This document shows, in pieces, positions 26,781-35,800 of a stretch of DNA of 64,000 nt (position 1 is its first letter; the number at the start of each line of letters is the position of its first letter). The notes beneath the pieces are model-generated. The model had not been told where the DNA came from. It ran no database searches and saw nothing but the letters and a program-made list of their open reading frames with translations. A program made the translations under genes and the position numbers. The stretch covers positions 124,001 through 188,000 of the forward strand of contig JACKKB010000006.1 of the NCBI GenBank assembly GCA_020637635.1, read 5' to 3'. Source of the stretch: Albidovulum sp. Lineage in GTDB: Bacteria; Pseudomonadota; Alphaproteobacteria; Rhodobacterales; Rhodobacteraceae.

Positions 26781-26806
26781 GGGGCGCCCGATCCCTCAGG
26801 CGCCCC
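26781..26806. terminator. hairpin between convergent fasciclin and CoA-transferase genes
   Basis: GGGGCGCC (26781-26788) and GGCGCCCC (26799-26806) form an 8-bp stem with a 10-nt loop that contains the stop codon of the minus-strand CoA-transferase gene. No T-run follows, so termination efficiency is uncertain. Confidence 0.45.
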
Positions 26807-27878
26807 AGTTCCCCAGAACCTCCTCGGGATCGAGCGGCGCGCTCGCCGCCTCGGCGATCCGCCCCGGCGTGCGGCCGAAGCGCGGCGCCGGGGCCGCCTG
26901 CACCACCCCGTCCCGGCAGAGATAGGTGGCGCGGGCAACGTTGTGGCGGTGCGCCGGCGCCTCGGCGATCGTCAGGACCGGCGTGAGGCAGGCGTCGGTT
27001 TCTTCCATGTCCGCGGCCCATTCGTCCCGCGTCCGTTCGGCCAGCCGCTGCGCGACGATGGCGCGCAGCTCGGGCCAGCGGTCGCGGTCCCACTGATCCG
27101 GCAGGGCCCCGGCATCGAGCCCGGCAAGCCGCAGGAACTCGGCCCAGAATGTCGCCTCGATGGCGCCGAGCGCGACGAAGCCGCCGCAGCGGCAGCGATA
27201 GGTCGTGTAGAAGGGTGCCGCGCCGTCGAGGATGTTGGACCCGCGGCGGTCGATCCAGAGCCCGCCCGCCGCCATCGCCTGGATCATCGCCATGAGATGC
27301 GCCGAGCCGTCGCTGATCGCCGCATCCACCACCTGCCCCTCCCCGGTCCGCGCCGCATGCAGAAAGGCCGCGACCATTCCGAGAGCCAGATACATGCTGC
27401 CGCCGCCGAAATCGCCGAGAAGGTTCAGGGGCGGCACCGGCGCGTCCTCGGGGCCGATGGCGTGCAGCGCGCCGGAGAGCGCAATGTAGTTGATGTCGTG
27501 CCCCGCCGACCGGGCAAGCGGCCCGCATTGGCCCCAGCCGGTCATGCGGCCGTAGACCAGGCGCGGATTTCCGGGAAAGTCCCCCGGCCCGAGCCCGAGC
27601 CGTTCCATCGCGCCGGGCCGCATCCCCTCGATCAGGCCGTCGGCCCGGGCGATGAGGCGCCGTGCCACCGCGTGGCCCCCGGCGGATTTCAGATCGAGCT
27701 CGACCCGGTCGCGGCCACGGTCGAGGACATCGCGATCGAGCCCGAGCAGATGGCGCCGCCCCGGCCGTTCGATCCGCACCACCTCGGCGCCCATGTCCGC
27801 AAGCGTCATCGCCGCGAAGGGCGTCGGCCCGAGACCCGCGATCTCGACGACCCTGAGCCCGGCGAGCGGGCCGCTCAC
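26796..27878 (-). CDS. CaiB/BaiF family CoA-transferase / alpha-methylacyl-CoA racemase-like
   Basis: A 360-residue class III CoA-transferase family protein. It begins PLAGLRVVEIAGLGPTPFAAMTLADMGAEVVRIERPG, the standard family N terminus, with GMRPGAMERLGLG and the catalytic-aspartate loop SAGHDINYIALSGAL. The G-x-x-P-F/H-D-x-N-Y pattern fits alpha-methylacyl-CoA racemases (His/Asp catalysis) a little better than transferases. The GTG at 27878 overlaps the stop of the ABC-F gene in a GTGA, which fixes the start. Substrate unknown. Confidence 0.88.
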   Translation of the reverse strand: MSGPLAGLRVVEIAGLGPTPFAAMTLADMGAEVVRIERPGRRHLLGLDRDVLDRGRDRVELDLKSAGGHAVARRLIARADGLIEGMRPGAMERLGLGPGDFPGNPRLVYGRMTGWGQCGPLARSAGHDINYIALSGALHAIGPEDAPVPPLNLLGDFGGGSMYLALGMVAAFLHAARTGEGQVVDAAISDGSAHLMAMIQAMAAGGLWIDRRGSNILDGAAPFYTTYRCRCGGFVALGAIEATFWAEFLRLAGLDAGALPDQWDRDRWPELRAIVAQRLAERTRDEWAADMEETDACLTPVLTIAEAPAHRHNVARATYLCRDGVVQAAPAPRFGRTPGRIAEAASAPLDPEEVLGNWGA

Positions 27879-29686
27879 CCGTCGGCCCTTTCCGCGAGCG
27901 CGAGCCATTCCTCCTCGGCCGCATGAAGCGCCGCCTGACGGTCCGCCAGACCTTCCGACGCCTTGCGGAACTTCTCCGGCGCGGCCCGGAAGAGCTCCGG
28001 ATCGGCGAGGAACTCGGCGAGCTTGCCGATCTCCGCCTCCAGCCGCGCGATCACCCCCGGCAAGGCGTCGAGCCGGTGTCTCTCCGTGAAGCTGAGCCCC
28101 TGGCTGACCGTCTTCGGCTTCGGCGCGGGGCCCGATGCCACCGCCTTCGGGGCCGGCTTCGCCGCCTCGGGCACGGCCTCGGGGCGCTGCGCGCGATAGT
28201 CGCTCCAGCCGCCGGCATAGACCACCGCCCGGCCCGCCCCCTCGAGCGCCACCGTGGTCGTCGCCACCCGGTCGATGAAATCGCGGTCGTGGCTGACCAG
28301 GAGCACCGTGCCGTCGTAATCGGCCAGCACGTCCTGCAGCAGATCCAGTGTCTCGACATCGAGATCGTTCGTCGGCTCGTCCAGCACCAGAAGGTTCGAC
28401 TGCCGCGCCATGATCCGCGCCAGCAGGAGCCGCGCCCGCTCGCCGCCCGAAAGCGACCCGATCGGGGCCCGGGCCTGTGCCTCGTCGAAGAGGAAGTCCT
28501 TCAGGTAGGCCACGACATGCTTCGGCGTGCCACGCACCATGACCTGATCGGAGCGGCCGGAAACCGCCATCCCGGGATCGCTCACCAACCCGTCCCAGAG
28601 GCTCATGGCCGGATCGAGCGTGGCGCGCGCCTGATCGAAGACCGCAATCTCGAGCTTGGTGCCCTGGCGGAGCCGGCCCGTGTCGGGCGCGATCTCGCCG
28701 GTCAGGATCTTCAGAAGCGTCGTCTTGCCCACGCCGTTCGGGCCGACAAAGGCCACACGGTCGCCGCGCAACACCGTCAGATCGAACGGCCTGAGGATGA
28801 GCTTCTCTCCGTAGGCCTTTGAAATTCCCTTGGCCTCGATCACGAGCCGGCCCGAGACCGGACCGCTTTCAAGCGCCATCCCGGCGCTGCCCTGGCGGCG
28901 GATCTGCGCCGCCCGCTCGGCCCTCATCGCCGCCAGCGCCCGCACCCTTCCCTGGTTGCGCTTGCGCCGCGCCGAAATGCCCTCGACCGCCCAGCGCGCC
29001 TCGGCCCTGATCCTGCGGTCGAGCTTGTGGCGGGCGAGGTCCTCCTCCGCCCAGACCGTCTCGCGCCAGTCCTCGAAGGCCTCGAAGCCGCGCTCGTTCC
29101 GGCGCAGCGCGCCGCGATCGATCCAGAGCGTCGCCCGTGACAGGGCCCGCAGGAAGGCCCGGTCGTGGCTGATCACCACGAAGGCAGCCCGCGTCTCGAC
29201 CAGACGCGCCTCCAGCCAGCCGATCGCCTCGATGTCGAGATGGTTGGTCGGCTCGTCGAGCAGCATCAGTTCCGGCGCCTCGGCCAGCAGCCGCGCCAGC
29301 GCCGCCCGCCGGCGCTCGCCGCCCGAGGCCGCGGCAACCGGTGTGGCGGGGTCGAACTTCAGCCCCTCGGCCGCCACGTCCACCCGAAATCCCTCGCCCT
29401 CCGCCAGACCGGCCGCGGCGAAGTCGCCGAGCGTCGCGAACCCCGCGAAGGACGGGTCCTGCTCCAGATAACCCACGCTCACCCCCGGCGGCACCACGCG
29501 GCTGCCGGCATCGGGCTCCACCAGACCCGCCATGACCTTCATCAGCGTCGACTTGCCCGAACCGTTGCGCCCCACGAGAGCCAGCCGGTCGCCGGCCTGG
29601 ACCGTCAGATCCACCGCGTCGAGAAGGGGATTGCCGCCGAAGGTCAGAGAGAGGCCGGAAAGCTGGAGAAGGGGTGCGCGCGCCAT
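27875..29686 (-). CDS. ABC-F family ATP-binding protein (Uup-like)
   Basis: A 603-residue soluble protein with two ABC ATPase domains and no membrane segments. Domain 1 has Walker A GRNGSGKSTLMK, signature SGGERRRAALARLL and Walker B LMLLDEPTNHLDIEA; domain 2 has GPNGVGKTTLLK, LSGGERARLLLARIM and LLVLDEPTNDLDVET. Domain linker is about 80 residues and a Lys-rich C-terminal coiled coil (residues about 510-603) resembles the DNA/RNA-binding tail of Uup. ABC-F proteins act on ribosomes to relieve stalling. It overlaps the CoA-transferase by 4 bp. Upstream is the ispG hairpin region. Confidence 0.93.
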   Translation of the reverse strand: MARAPLLQLSGLSLTFGGNPLLDAVDLTVQAGDRLALVGRNGSGKSTLMKVMAGLVEPDAGSRVVPPGVSVGYLEQDPSFAGFATLGDFAAAGLAEGEGFRVDVAAEGLKFDPATPVAAASGGERRRAALARLLAEAPELMLLDEPTNHLDIEAIGWLEARLVETRAAFVVISHDRAFLRALSRATLWIDRGALRRNERGFEAFEDWRETVWAEEDLARHKLDRRIRAEARWAVEGISARRKRNQGRVRALAAMRAERAAQIRRQGSAGMALESGPVSGRLVIEAKGISKAYGEKLILRPFDLTVLRGDRVAFVGPNGVGKTTLLKILTGEIAPDTGRLRQGTKLEIAVFDQARATLDPAMSLWDGLVSDPGMAVSGRSDQVMVRGTPKHVVAYLKDFLFDEAQARAPIGSLSGGERARLLLARIMARQSNLLVLDEPTNDLDVETLDLLQDVLADYDGTVLLVSHDRDFIDRVATTTVALEGAGRAVVYAGGWSDYRAQRPEAVPEAAKPAPKAVASGPAPKPKTVSQGLSFTERHRLDALPGVIARLEAEIGKLAEFLADPELFRAAPEKFRKASEGLADRQAALHAAEEEWLALAERADG

Positions 29687-29774
29687 GGCGCCTCAGCTAG
29701 CGCCGGCCCCGTCCGCCGTCAACGCCCGGCCGACACCGCCCGCCCCTTCAGTGTGGCGCAAGTACTCCGGGGGT

Positions 29775-29793
29775 GCGGGGGCAGCGCCCCCGC
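29775..29793 (-). terminator. hairpin at the ispG stop with an extragenic repeat-like tail
   Basis: GCGGGGGC and GCCCCCGC form an 8-bp stem with a 3-nt loop directly after the ispG stop codon (minus strand). The transcript then continues ACCCCCGGAGTACTTGCG, which closely matches the tail of the ilvB-ilvN hairpin (ACCCCCGGGGTATTTTGGC), so the two are probably copies of one extragenic repeat family. Confidence 0.5.
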
Positions 29794-30968
29794 TAGCCCT
29801 CTGCCACCGCCTCGGCCGCCGCGCCGGTCCCGGCCCCGCCCGCAGCCTCGCCCGCAGCCTCGCCCGCAGCCTCGATCTCGGCCGCGCGCTTCTCGACGAG
29901 GTCGACGATGTGGTCGATCATCCGGTCGTTGCCCTGCTTGTGGCTCTGCCTGCCGGCCAGATAGACCATGCCGGATCCCGCACCGCCGCCGGTAAAACCG
30001 ATATCGGTCATCAGCGCCTCGCCCGGCCCGTTGACCACGCAGCCGATGATACTAAGGCTCATCGGCACCTTGATGTGTTCGAGCCGCTTCTCCAGCGCCT
30101 CGACGGTCCTGATGACATCGAAGCCCTGCCGCGCGCAGGAGGGGCACGAGATGATCTGCACGCCGCGGGTGCGCAGGCCCATCGACTTCAGGATCTCGTA
30201 GCCGACCTTCACCTCCTCGACCGGATCGGCCGAGAGCGAGACGCGGATCGTGTCGCCGATCCCCGCCCAGAGCAGGCTGCCAAGACCGATCGCCGATTTC
30301 ACCGTGCCGGAAACCAGCCCGCCCGCCTCGGTTATGCCGAGATGGATCGGCGCGTCGGTGGCCTCTGCCAGTTGCTGGTAGGCCGCCGCAGCGAGAAAGA
30401 CGTCGGACGCCTTGCAGGAGATCTTGAACTCGTGAAAGTCGTTGTCCTGCAAGAGCTTGATATGGTCGAGCCCGCTTTCGACCATGGCGTCCGGGCAGGG
30501 CTCGCCATATTTGTCGAGCAGGTGCTTCTCGAGACTGCCGGCATTCACCCCGATGCGGATGGAAGCGCCGTGGTCCTTCGCCGCCTTCACCACCTCGCGC
30601 ACGCGGTCGGCCGAACCGATGTTGCCGGGGTTGATGCGCAGGCAGGCGGCCCCCGCCTCGGCCGCCTCGATGGCGCGTCGGTAGTGGAAATGGATGTCGG
30701 CCACGACCGGCACCGGGCTCTCGCGGCAGATCTCGCGCAGCGCGCGGGTCGAGGCCTCGTCGGGCGTCGAGATGCGGACGATGTCGGCCCCGGCCTCGGC
30801 GACCCGGATGACCTGCGCCAGCGTCGCCGCCACGTCCGAGGTGTCGGTGTTGGTCATGGTCTGCACGGTGATCGGCGCGTCGCCGCCAACCGGCACGTTG
30901 CCGACCATGATCCGGCGCGACACGCGCCGGTCGATGTTGCGCCAGGGGCGGATCGGATTGTGTGTCAT
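29793..30968 (-). CDS. ispG: 4-hydroxy-3-methylbut-2-enyl diphosphate synthase (flavodoxin/ferredoxin)
   Basis: A 391-residue IspG/GcpE, which carries out the penultimate step of the MEP isoprenoid pathway with a 4Fe-4S cluster. N-terminal TIM-barrel blocks GNVPVGGDAPITVQTMTNTDT and LRINPGNIG are typical; the cluster cysteines are in IISCPSCARQGFDV and SIIGCVVNGPGEA. The last 30 residues are an Ala/Gly/Glu repeat extension (EAAGEAAGEAAGG), coded by a 12-bp tandem repeat at about 29838-29875, beyond the usual C terminus. It lies downstream of the RodZ-like gene. Confidence 0.96.
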   Translation of the reverse strand: MTHNPIRPWRNIDRRVSRRIMVGNVPVGGDAPITVQTMTNTDTSDVAATLAQVIRVAEAGADIVRISTPDEASTRALREICRESPVPVVADIHFHYRRAIEAAEAGAACLRINPGNIGSADRVREVVKAAKDHGASIRIGVNAGSLEKHLLDKYGEPCPDAMVESGLDHIKLLQDNDFHEFKISCKASDVFLAAAAYQQLAEATDAPIHLGITEAGGLVSGTVKSAIGLGSLLWAGIGDTIRVSLSADPVEEVKVGYEILKSMGLRTRGVQIISCPSCARQGFDVIRTVEALEKRLEHIKVPMSLSIIGCVVNGPGEALMTDIGFTGGGAGSGMVYLAGRQSHKQGNDRMIDHIVDLVEKRAAEIEAAGEAAGEAAGGAGTGAAAEAVAEG

Positions 30969-31049
30969 CGGGTAGCCTCGGCCGATCGTGTCGGAGCCTC
31001 GATAGCGCGAACGGCGCGGCGCGGCAATCGCCGCAGCGCCGTTCGGCGC

Positions 31050-32273
31050 CTATTGGCTCGGCGCCGGCGTGCCGGTGACACCGGTTGCGTCGGCGACGGC
31101 GACCATGGCGGCCAGATCGGCATCCTTGCTCAGATCGGCCAGCGCATAGCGCCCGGTCAGGGCTTCGGGCGAGAGGATCACATCCTTGGTGACCGTGCCG
31201 CGGCCACCGGCCGGGCCATAGGTCTGACCGTTGACTGCGAAGTAGAGCGCGCCGCTTTCCCCCACGCGCAGCTTCGGCGCGGCTTCGAGCTTGGGCAGCG
31301 CATAGCGTTCCCCGGCGTCGAGGATCTTTTCGAAGATGACCGTGCCATCCTGGGACTGGACCCGGACCCAGGCCGGGCGCACCGCAAGGATCTCGACGGC
31401 CGGCGCATCGGCGGCGACAACCTGGACCGGGGTCTCGTCAAGCGGCGTCGTCTCGGGCTGCTGGGCGGCGGGGGTCTGCAGCCTGGCCAGCGCGCCCACC
31501 GTATCGGGGTCGATCGAGGCGATCGGGCCGTCGCGCGCCACCATGACCGGGGCATCGAGCGTCTCGGGGCGGTAGAGCCGGTCGAGTGCTTCGGGTGCCG
31601 TCGGCGGCAGGTCGCTGGCGGGCATCGCGCCCAGCCTCGTGTCGCCGGTCCGGGCCTGGCTGTCATGCGCGGCGCCGGCGGCGGCGAAAGGATCGAGATC
31701 GGCGGTCACGCCGGGCGCCTGCTCGACCGGGGCCAGCTGCACGCGCTGCACCTCCTTGAAGACCGTCCAGCCACCGAAGCCGACACCGCCGATAAGCGCG
31801 ATCAGCACGACGATCGAGCCGATGGCGCCCGGTTGCACGCGCGACAGGAAGGCCTCGCCGCGGGGCACGAAAGATGCGTTGGGATTGGCGAGCGGTTCGG
31901 CGAACTCGCCGCGGGCAAGCGGCATGGCCGGACGCCGCGATGAGGCGGCGGCCGACATGCCGTGCGCGACGGTGAAGTTCGCCTCGTCGCAGAAGCGGCG
32001 GAAGGCCCATTCCGGGTCCATGCCGAGATAGCGCGCGTAGGAGCGGACATAGCCCGCCACGAAACCGGGCGTCTCGAAGGCGGAGACGTCGCAATTCTCG
32101 ATCGCGGCGATGTAGCTCGCCTTGATCTTCAGCTCGCGCTGCACGTCGAGAAGCGATTTGGCCATCGTCGCGCGTTCGCCGCGCATCACGTCGCCGAGGC
32201 GCAGTTCGAAATCGTCAAACCCCCTGGGCTTGTCCGTCTCGTCTGCCGAAGGTGTGCCCTTCCGCCCGATCAT
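31050..32273 (-). CDS. RodZ-like membrane protein with helix-turn-helix and DUF4115
   Basis: A 407-residue bitopic protein. Residues about 20-90 are an HTH_25 domain (LGDVMRGERATMAKSLLDVQ, then KASYIAAIENCDVSAFETPGFVAGYVRSYARYLGM); one membrane helix lies near 160 (GSIVVLIALIGGVGFGGW); a long linker rich in Pro/Ala/Thr follows; the C-terminal DUF4115 domain is FEKILDAGERYALPKLEAAPKLRVGESGALYFAVNG. RodZ couples MreB to the elongation machinery; whether this protein does so or regulates transcription is not visible. I chose the ATG at 32273; a GTG at 32306 is in frame. mreB is not in the window. Confidence 0.87.
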   Translation of the reverse strand: MIGRKGTPSADETDKPRGFDDFELRLGDVMRGERATMAKSLLDVQRELKIKASYIAAIENCDVSAFETPGFVAGYVRSYARYLGMDPEWAFRRFCDEANFTVAHGMSAAASSRRPAMPLARGEFAEPLANPNASFVPRGEAFLSRVQPGAIGSIVVLIALIGGVGFGGWTVFKEVQRVQLAPVEQAPGVTADLDPFAAAGAAHDSQARTGDTRLGAMPASDLPPTAPEALDRLYRPETLDAPVMVARDGPIASIDPDTVGALARLQTPAAQQPETTPLDETPVQVVAADAPAVEILAVRPAWVRVQSQDGTVIFEKILDAGERYALPKLEAAPKLRVGESGALYFAVNGQTYGPAGGRGTVTKDVILSPEALTGRYALADLSKDADLAAMVAVADATGVTGTPAPSQ

Positions 32274-32383
32274 CCCCGTCGCCTGTCCCACTTCACATAC
32301 GTCCACGATTCGCGTGGCCGCGCCCCGTCCTATTCAGGGATTCATATCATAGGGCAAGCGTCAAAGCGACCGCGGATGCCCCG

Positions 32384-33607
32384 TCACGCCGAAAGTTCAG
32401 CGCGATTCAGCGCACAGTAGCGCCAGAGCCGGTCCATGGCCTTCACCAGCCGGTCGATGTCGTCGGTGCCGTGCACCGGCGAGGGGGTGAAGCGCAGCCG
32501 CTCGGTGCCCCGCGGAACGGTGGGAAAGTTGATCGGCTGCACGTAGATGCCGTCTTCCTCCAGCAGCATGTCGGAGATCTTCTTGCAATGGACCGGATCG
32601 CCGACATGAACCGGCACGATATGGGTGCCGTGGTCGATGATCGGCAGGCCGAGAGCGCGCAGACGGTCCTTCAGGATGCGGGCGTGTTCCTGCTGTCTGG
32701 CGCGCAGCGACCGGTCGGTCTTCAGATGCCGGACCGAGGCCGCGGCGCCGGCCGCGACCGCGGGCGGGATCGAGGTGGTGAAGATGAAGCCCGGCGCATA
32801 GGAGCGCACCGCATCGCACATCGCCGCGGAGGCCGCGATATAGCCGCCCATCACGCCGAAGGCCTTGGCGAGCGTGGCATTGATGATGTCGATCCGCCCC
32901 ATCAGCCCCAGCTTCTCGGCGACCCCCGCCCCGCGCGGGCCGTACATGCCGACGGCGTGGACCTCGTCGAGATAGGTCAGCGCGCCGAATTCCTGGGCGA
33001 GATCGCAGATCGCTTCCATCGGGCTGATGTCGCCATCCATAGAATAGATCGATTCGAAGGCGATGAGCTTCGGCGCCGCGGGATCGTCGGCTTCCATGAG
33101 TTCGCGCAGATGGGCCAGGTCGTTGTGGCGCCAGATGCGCTTGTGCCCGCCATTGCGCTTGATGCCCTCGATCATCGAGGCGTGGTTCAGCGCGTCGGAA
33201 TAGATGATGAGCCCGGGGAAGAGCTTCGGCAGGGTCGAGAGCGTGGCGTCGTTGGCGATATAGGCCGAGGTGAAGACGAGCGCCGCCTCCTTGCGGTGCA
33301 GATCGGCCAGTTCCGCCTCGAGCCGCTTGTGATAGACCGTGGTGCCGGAGATGTTGCGGGTGCCGCCCGAACCGGCGCCGGTGGCGTCCAGCGCCTCGTG
33401 CATCGCCGCGAGCACCACCGGATGCTGGCCCATGCCGAGATAGTCGTTGCCACACCAGACGGTGATTTCCTTCTCGGTCCCGTCGGGCCGGGTCCAGACC
33501 GCCTTGGGAAACTGGCCCTTGCGCCGCTCGATATCGATGAAGGTCCTGTAGCGGCCTTCGTCGTGCAGGCGCTTCAGCGCCTCGTCGAGTTTCGCGGCAT
33601 AGTTCAT
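32384..33607 (-). CDS. hemA: 5-aminolevulinate synthase
   Basis: A 407-residue ALAS of the Shemin pathway: glycine + succinyl-CoA to 5-aminolevulinate, the first step of heme (and, in phototrophs, bacteriochlorophyll) synthesis. The PLP lysine is K248 in ATLAKAFGVMGGYIA; other blocks are GSGGTRNISGTTVYHKRLE (glycine-rich), FESIYSMDGDISPMEAI, and LDEVHAVGMYGPRGAGV. Length matches the alphaproteobacterial enzyme. Succinyl-CoA specificity is supported by this signature. An FNR/FnrL-like box with a properly spaced -10 lies upstream (33637-33677), as reported for Rhodobacter hemA. Confidence 0.97.
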   Translation of the reverse strand: MNYAAKLDEALKRLHDEGRYRTFIDIERRKGQFPKAVWTRPDGTEKEITVWCGNDYLGMGQHPVVLAAMHEALDATGAGSGGTRNISGTTVYHKRLEAELADLHRKEAALVFTSAYIANDATLSTLPKLFPGLIIYSDALNHASMIEGIKRNGGHKRIWRHNDLAHLRELMEADDPAAPKLIAFESIYSMDGDISPMEAICDLAQEFGALTYLDEVHAVGMYGPRGAGVAEKLGLMGRIDIINATLAKAFGVMGGYIAASAAMCDAVRSYAPGFIFTTSIPPAVAAGAAASVRHLKTDRSLRARQQEHARILKDRLRALGLPIIDHGTHIVPVHVGDPVHCKKISDMLLEEDGIYVQPINFPTVPRGTERLRFTPSPVHGTDDIDRLVKAMDRLWRYCALNRAELSA

Positions 33608-33636
33608 CTCGGTCTCCCGGCCTCTTCAATCCCGAA

Positions 33637-33677
33637 AGACTAGCCTCGGGTTCGCGCCCGGCCTTGATAGAGGTCAA
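33637..33677 (-). promoter_or_regulatory. FnrL/FNR-like box and class II promoter of hemA
   Basis: TTGAT-AGAG-GTCAA at 33664-33677 matches the FNR consensus TTGAT-N4-ATCAA with one mismatch. On the minus strand a TAGTCT -10 element (33642-33637) begins 21 bp after the box, the spacing of a class II FNR-activated promoter (box centred near -41.5). Rhodobacter hemA is known to be FnrL-controlled, so oxygen-dependent induction is expected. Confidence 0.65.
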
Positions 33678-33816
33678 TCTCCGCGAAAGCGAGTGCGCAA
33701 TTTGCCGCCCCCCCCTTGAACGCCCCCCGCGCCCGCGCCCCGGCTGGCTCTGGACAGCGGTGCGCCGTTCGCTAGGCTCGACCGCAGCCCGCGATGCCTT
33801 TGCAAGGAGCCCGACC

Positions 33817-35187
33817 ATGAGCCTCGAAGCCGTTCTCGCCCGGATCGACGAAACCCTGCCCGAGGCGACAGATCGCCTCTTCGAACTCCTGCGCATCCCC
33901 TCGATCTCGACCGATCCCGTCTACAGGGGCCACTGCGCGCGGGCGGCGGAGTGGCTGGCCGATGAGCTTCGCGGGCTTGGCTTCGATGCCGCGACCCGGC
34001 CGACCCCGGGCCACCCGATGGTTGTCGGCCAGAGCGGCGGCCAGGGCCGGCATCTGCTCTTCTACGGCCACTATGATGTTCAACCTGTTGATCCACTTGA
34101 CCTTTGGCACCGTGACCCCTTCGACCCCGCGATCGAGGAAACGCCCGCCGGCCGGGTGATTCGCGGCCGCGGCGCCTCTGACGACAAGGGCCAGCTGATG
34201 ACCTTTGTCGAGGCCTGCCGGGCCTGGAAGCATGTGCATGGCGCCCTGCCCGGGCCGCTCACGATATTTTTCGAGGGCGAGGAGGAAAGCGGCTCGCCCT
34301 CGCTCGTGCCCTTCATGCAGGCACATCGCGAAGAGCTTTCGGCCGAGATCGCCCTCATCTGCGATACCGGGCTCTTCGGCGACGGCCAGCCGGCGATCAC
34401 CACCATGCTGCGTGGCCTTCTGGGCGAGGAGATCACCATCACCGGGCCCGGAAAGGACCTGCATTCGGGCAGCTACGGCGGCGCGGCGATGAACCCGATC
34501 CGGGTTCTGACGAAGATCATCGCCTCGCTGCACGATGCCGAGGGCAGGATCACGGTGCCGGGCTTCTACGACGGCGTCACCGAGCTGCCCGAGGCGGTGC
34601 GGGCACAGTGGCAGGCGCTGGCCTTCGATCATGTGAAGTTCCTTGGCGATGTCGGGCTTTCGGTGCCGGCCGGCGAACACGACCGCACGCCGCTCGAAAT
34701 GCTCTGGTCGCGGCCGACTTGCGAGGTCAACGGGATCTGGGGCGGCTATACCGGCGCCGGGTTCAAGACCGTCCTGCCCTCCAAGGCCCATGCCAAGATC
34801 TCGTTCCGCCTGGTTCCGGGGCAGGATCCGCAGGTGCTGCGCGATGCGTTCCGCGCCCATGTGCGCACCATGGTGCCCTTCGACTGCGAGGTCGCCTTCC
34901 ACGAACACGGCACCGGCCCGGCAAGCGTGATGGACATCGCCGACCCGGCATTCGAGGCGGCGCGGGCGGCGCTCGGCACCGAATGGGGCAGGCCCGCCGC
35001 CTATATCGGCTGCGGCGGATCGATCCCGATTGCGGGCTATTTCAAGGAGGTTCTCGGCATGGATGCGATGCTGATCGGCTTCGGCAAGGATGACGACCAG
35101 ATCCACAGCCCGAACGAGAAATACGACATGACGAGCTTTCACAAGGGCATCCGCAGCTGGGCCCGGATCCTCGACGCGCTGGCATGA
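33817..35187 (+). CDS. M20 family metallopeptidase (dipeptidase-like)
   Basis: A 456-residue di-zinc exopeptidase of the M20/M25/M40 clan. Metal-binding and catalytic blocks are intact: FYGHYDVQPVDP (His/Asp), RGASDDKGQLM (bridging Asp), IFFEGEEESGSPS (catalytic Glu plus metal Glu), EIALICDTGLF (second-site Asp) and, near the C terminus, NEKYDMTSFHKGIRSW (His). An inserted dimerisation domain lies in the middle. It is most like the cytosolic non-specific dipeptidase/carboxypeptidase group. ATG at 33817 has AAGGA 8 nt before it. It overlaps the GNAT gene by 4 bp (ATGA) and is divergent from hemA. Confidence 0.92.
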   Translation: MSLEAVLARIDETLPEATDRLFELLRIPSISTDPVYRGHCARAAEWLADELRGLGFDAATRPTPGHPMVVGQSGGQGRHLLFYGHYDVQPVDPLDLWHRDPFDPAIEETPAGRVIRGRGASDDKGQLMTFVEACRAWKHVHGALPGPLTIFFEGEEESGSPSLVPFMQAHREELSAEIALICDTGLFGDGQPAITTMLRGLLGEEITITGPGKDLHSGSYGGAAMNPIRVLTKIIASLHDAEGRITVPGFYDGVTELPEAVRAQWQALAFDHVKFLGDVGLSVPAGEHDRTPLEMLWSRPTCEVNGIWGGYTGAGFKTVLPSKAHAKISFRLVPGQDPQVLRDAFRAHVRTMVPFDCEVAFHEHGTGPASVMDIADPAFEAARAALGTEWGRPAAYIGCGGSIPIAGYFKEVLGMDAMLIGFGKDDDQIHSPNEKYDMTSFHKGIRSWARILDALA

Positions 35188-35630
35188 GCGCGCCTTCGGT
35201 CCGCGATGCCGCGGAAGCCGACGCACCGGCATGGCGCAGGCTCTGGCAGGCCTATCTCGATTTCTACGCGGTCGCGCTCGCGCCCGGCGTGACCGCGGCC
35301 ACCTGGGCGCGGCTCATGGACCCGGCAAGCCCGCTCAAGGCGCGTGTTGCCGAGGTCGGCGGCCAGGTCGCGGGCTTCGCCATCCACCAGCACCATCCGT
35401 CGAGCTGGATCGATGGCGATGACTGCTATCTGGAGGATCTCTTCGTCGACGCCGCGGCCCGCGGGGCGGGCGTCGGTCGGGCGCTCATCGACGATCTCAT
35501 CGTCCTGGCCCGGGCGCGCGGATGGAAGCGGCTCTACTGGCACACCGATGAGGACAACACCCAGGCCCGCGCGCTCTACGACAGCTATGTGGCGACCGAC
35601 GGTCATGTCCGCTACCGGATCGCGCTCTGA
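35184..35630 (+). CDS. GNAT family N-acetyltransferase
   Basis: A 148-residue acetyltransferase. The acetyl-CoA motif A is YLEDLFVDAAARGAGVGRALIDDLIVLARARGWKRLYW (R-x-x-G-x-G-x-A type), followed by NTQARALYDSYVATDGHVRYRIAL (motif B). Substrate unknown; GNAT proteins of this length often acetylate small amines or antibiotics. Translational coupling with the peptidase suggests they are co-expressed. Confidence 0.88.
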   Translation: MSAPSVRDAAEADAPAWRRLWQAYLDFYAVALAPGVTAATWARLMDPASPLKARVAEVGGQVAGFAIHQHHPSSWIDGDDCYLEDLFVDAAARGAGVGRALIDDLIVLARARGWKRLYWHTDEDNTQARALYDSYVATDGHVRYRIAL

Positions 35631-35707
35631 CGGCAGAGGCCCCGGGCCAGGGTCCATCGGTCAGGGGCCATGGGTCAGGGGCCTGCGCCCTGCGCTGCGG
35701 AGGGGGG

Positions 35708-35782
35708 TGGTGGGCGATAACGGATTTGAACCGCTGACATCTTCGATGTGAACGAAGCGCTCTACCGCTGAGCTAATCGCCC
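35708..35782 (-). tRNA. tRNA-Val (anticodon CAC)
   Basis: The minus strand folds as a cloverleaf: acceptor GGGCGAT pairs with ATCGCCC; D-arm GCTC/GAGC; anticodon stem CTTCG/CGAAG with loop TTCACAT, anticodon CAC for GUG codons; T-loop TTCAAAT. Genomic CCA is encoded (35708-35710). No intron. Confidence 0.95.
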
Positions 35783-35800
35783 GTGGCGGGGTTCCTAGCC

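Noticed and set aside
35637..35705. RNA or repeat between the GNAT gene and tRNA-Val
   Set aside because: Only a loose GGGTCAGGGGCC repeat (two copies); too short and imperfect to call.
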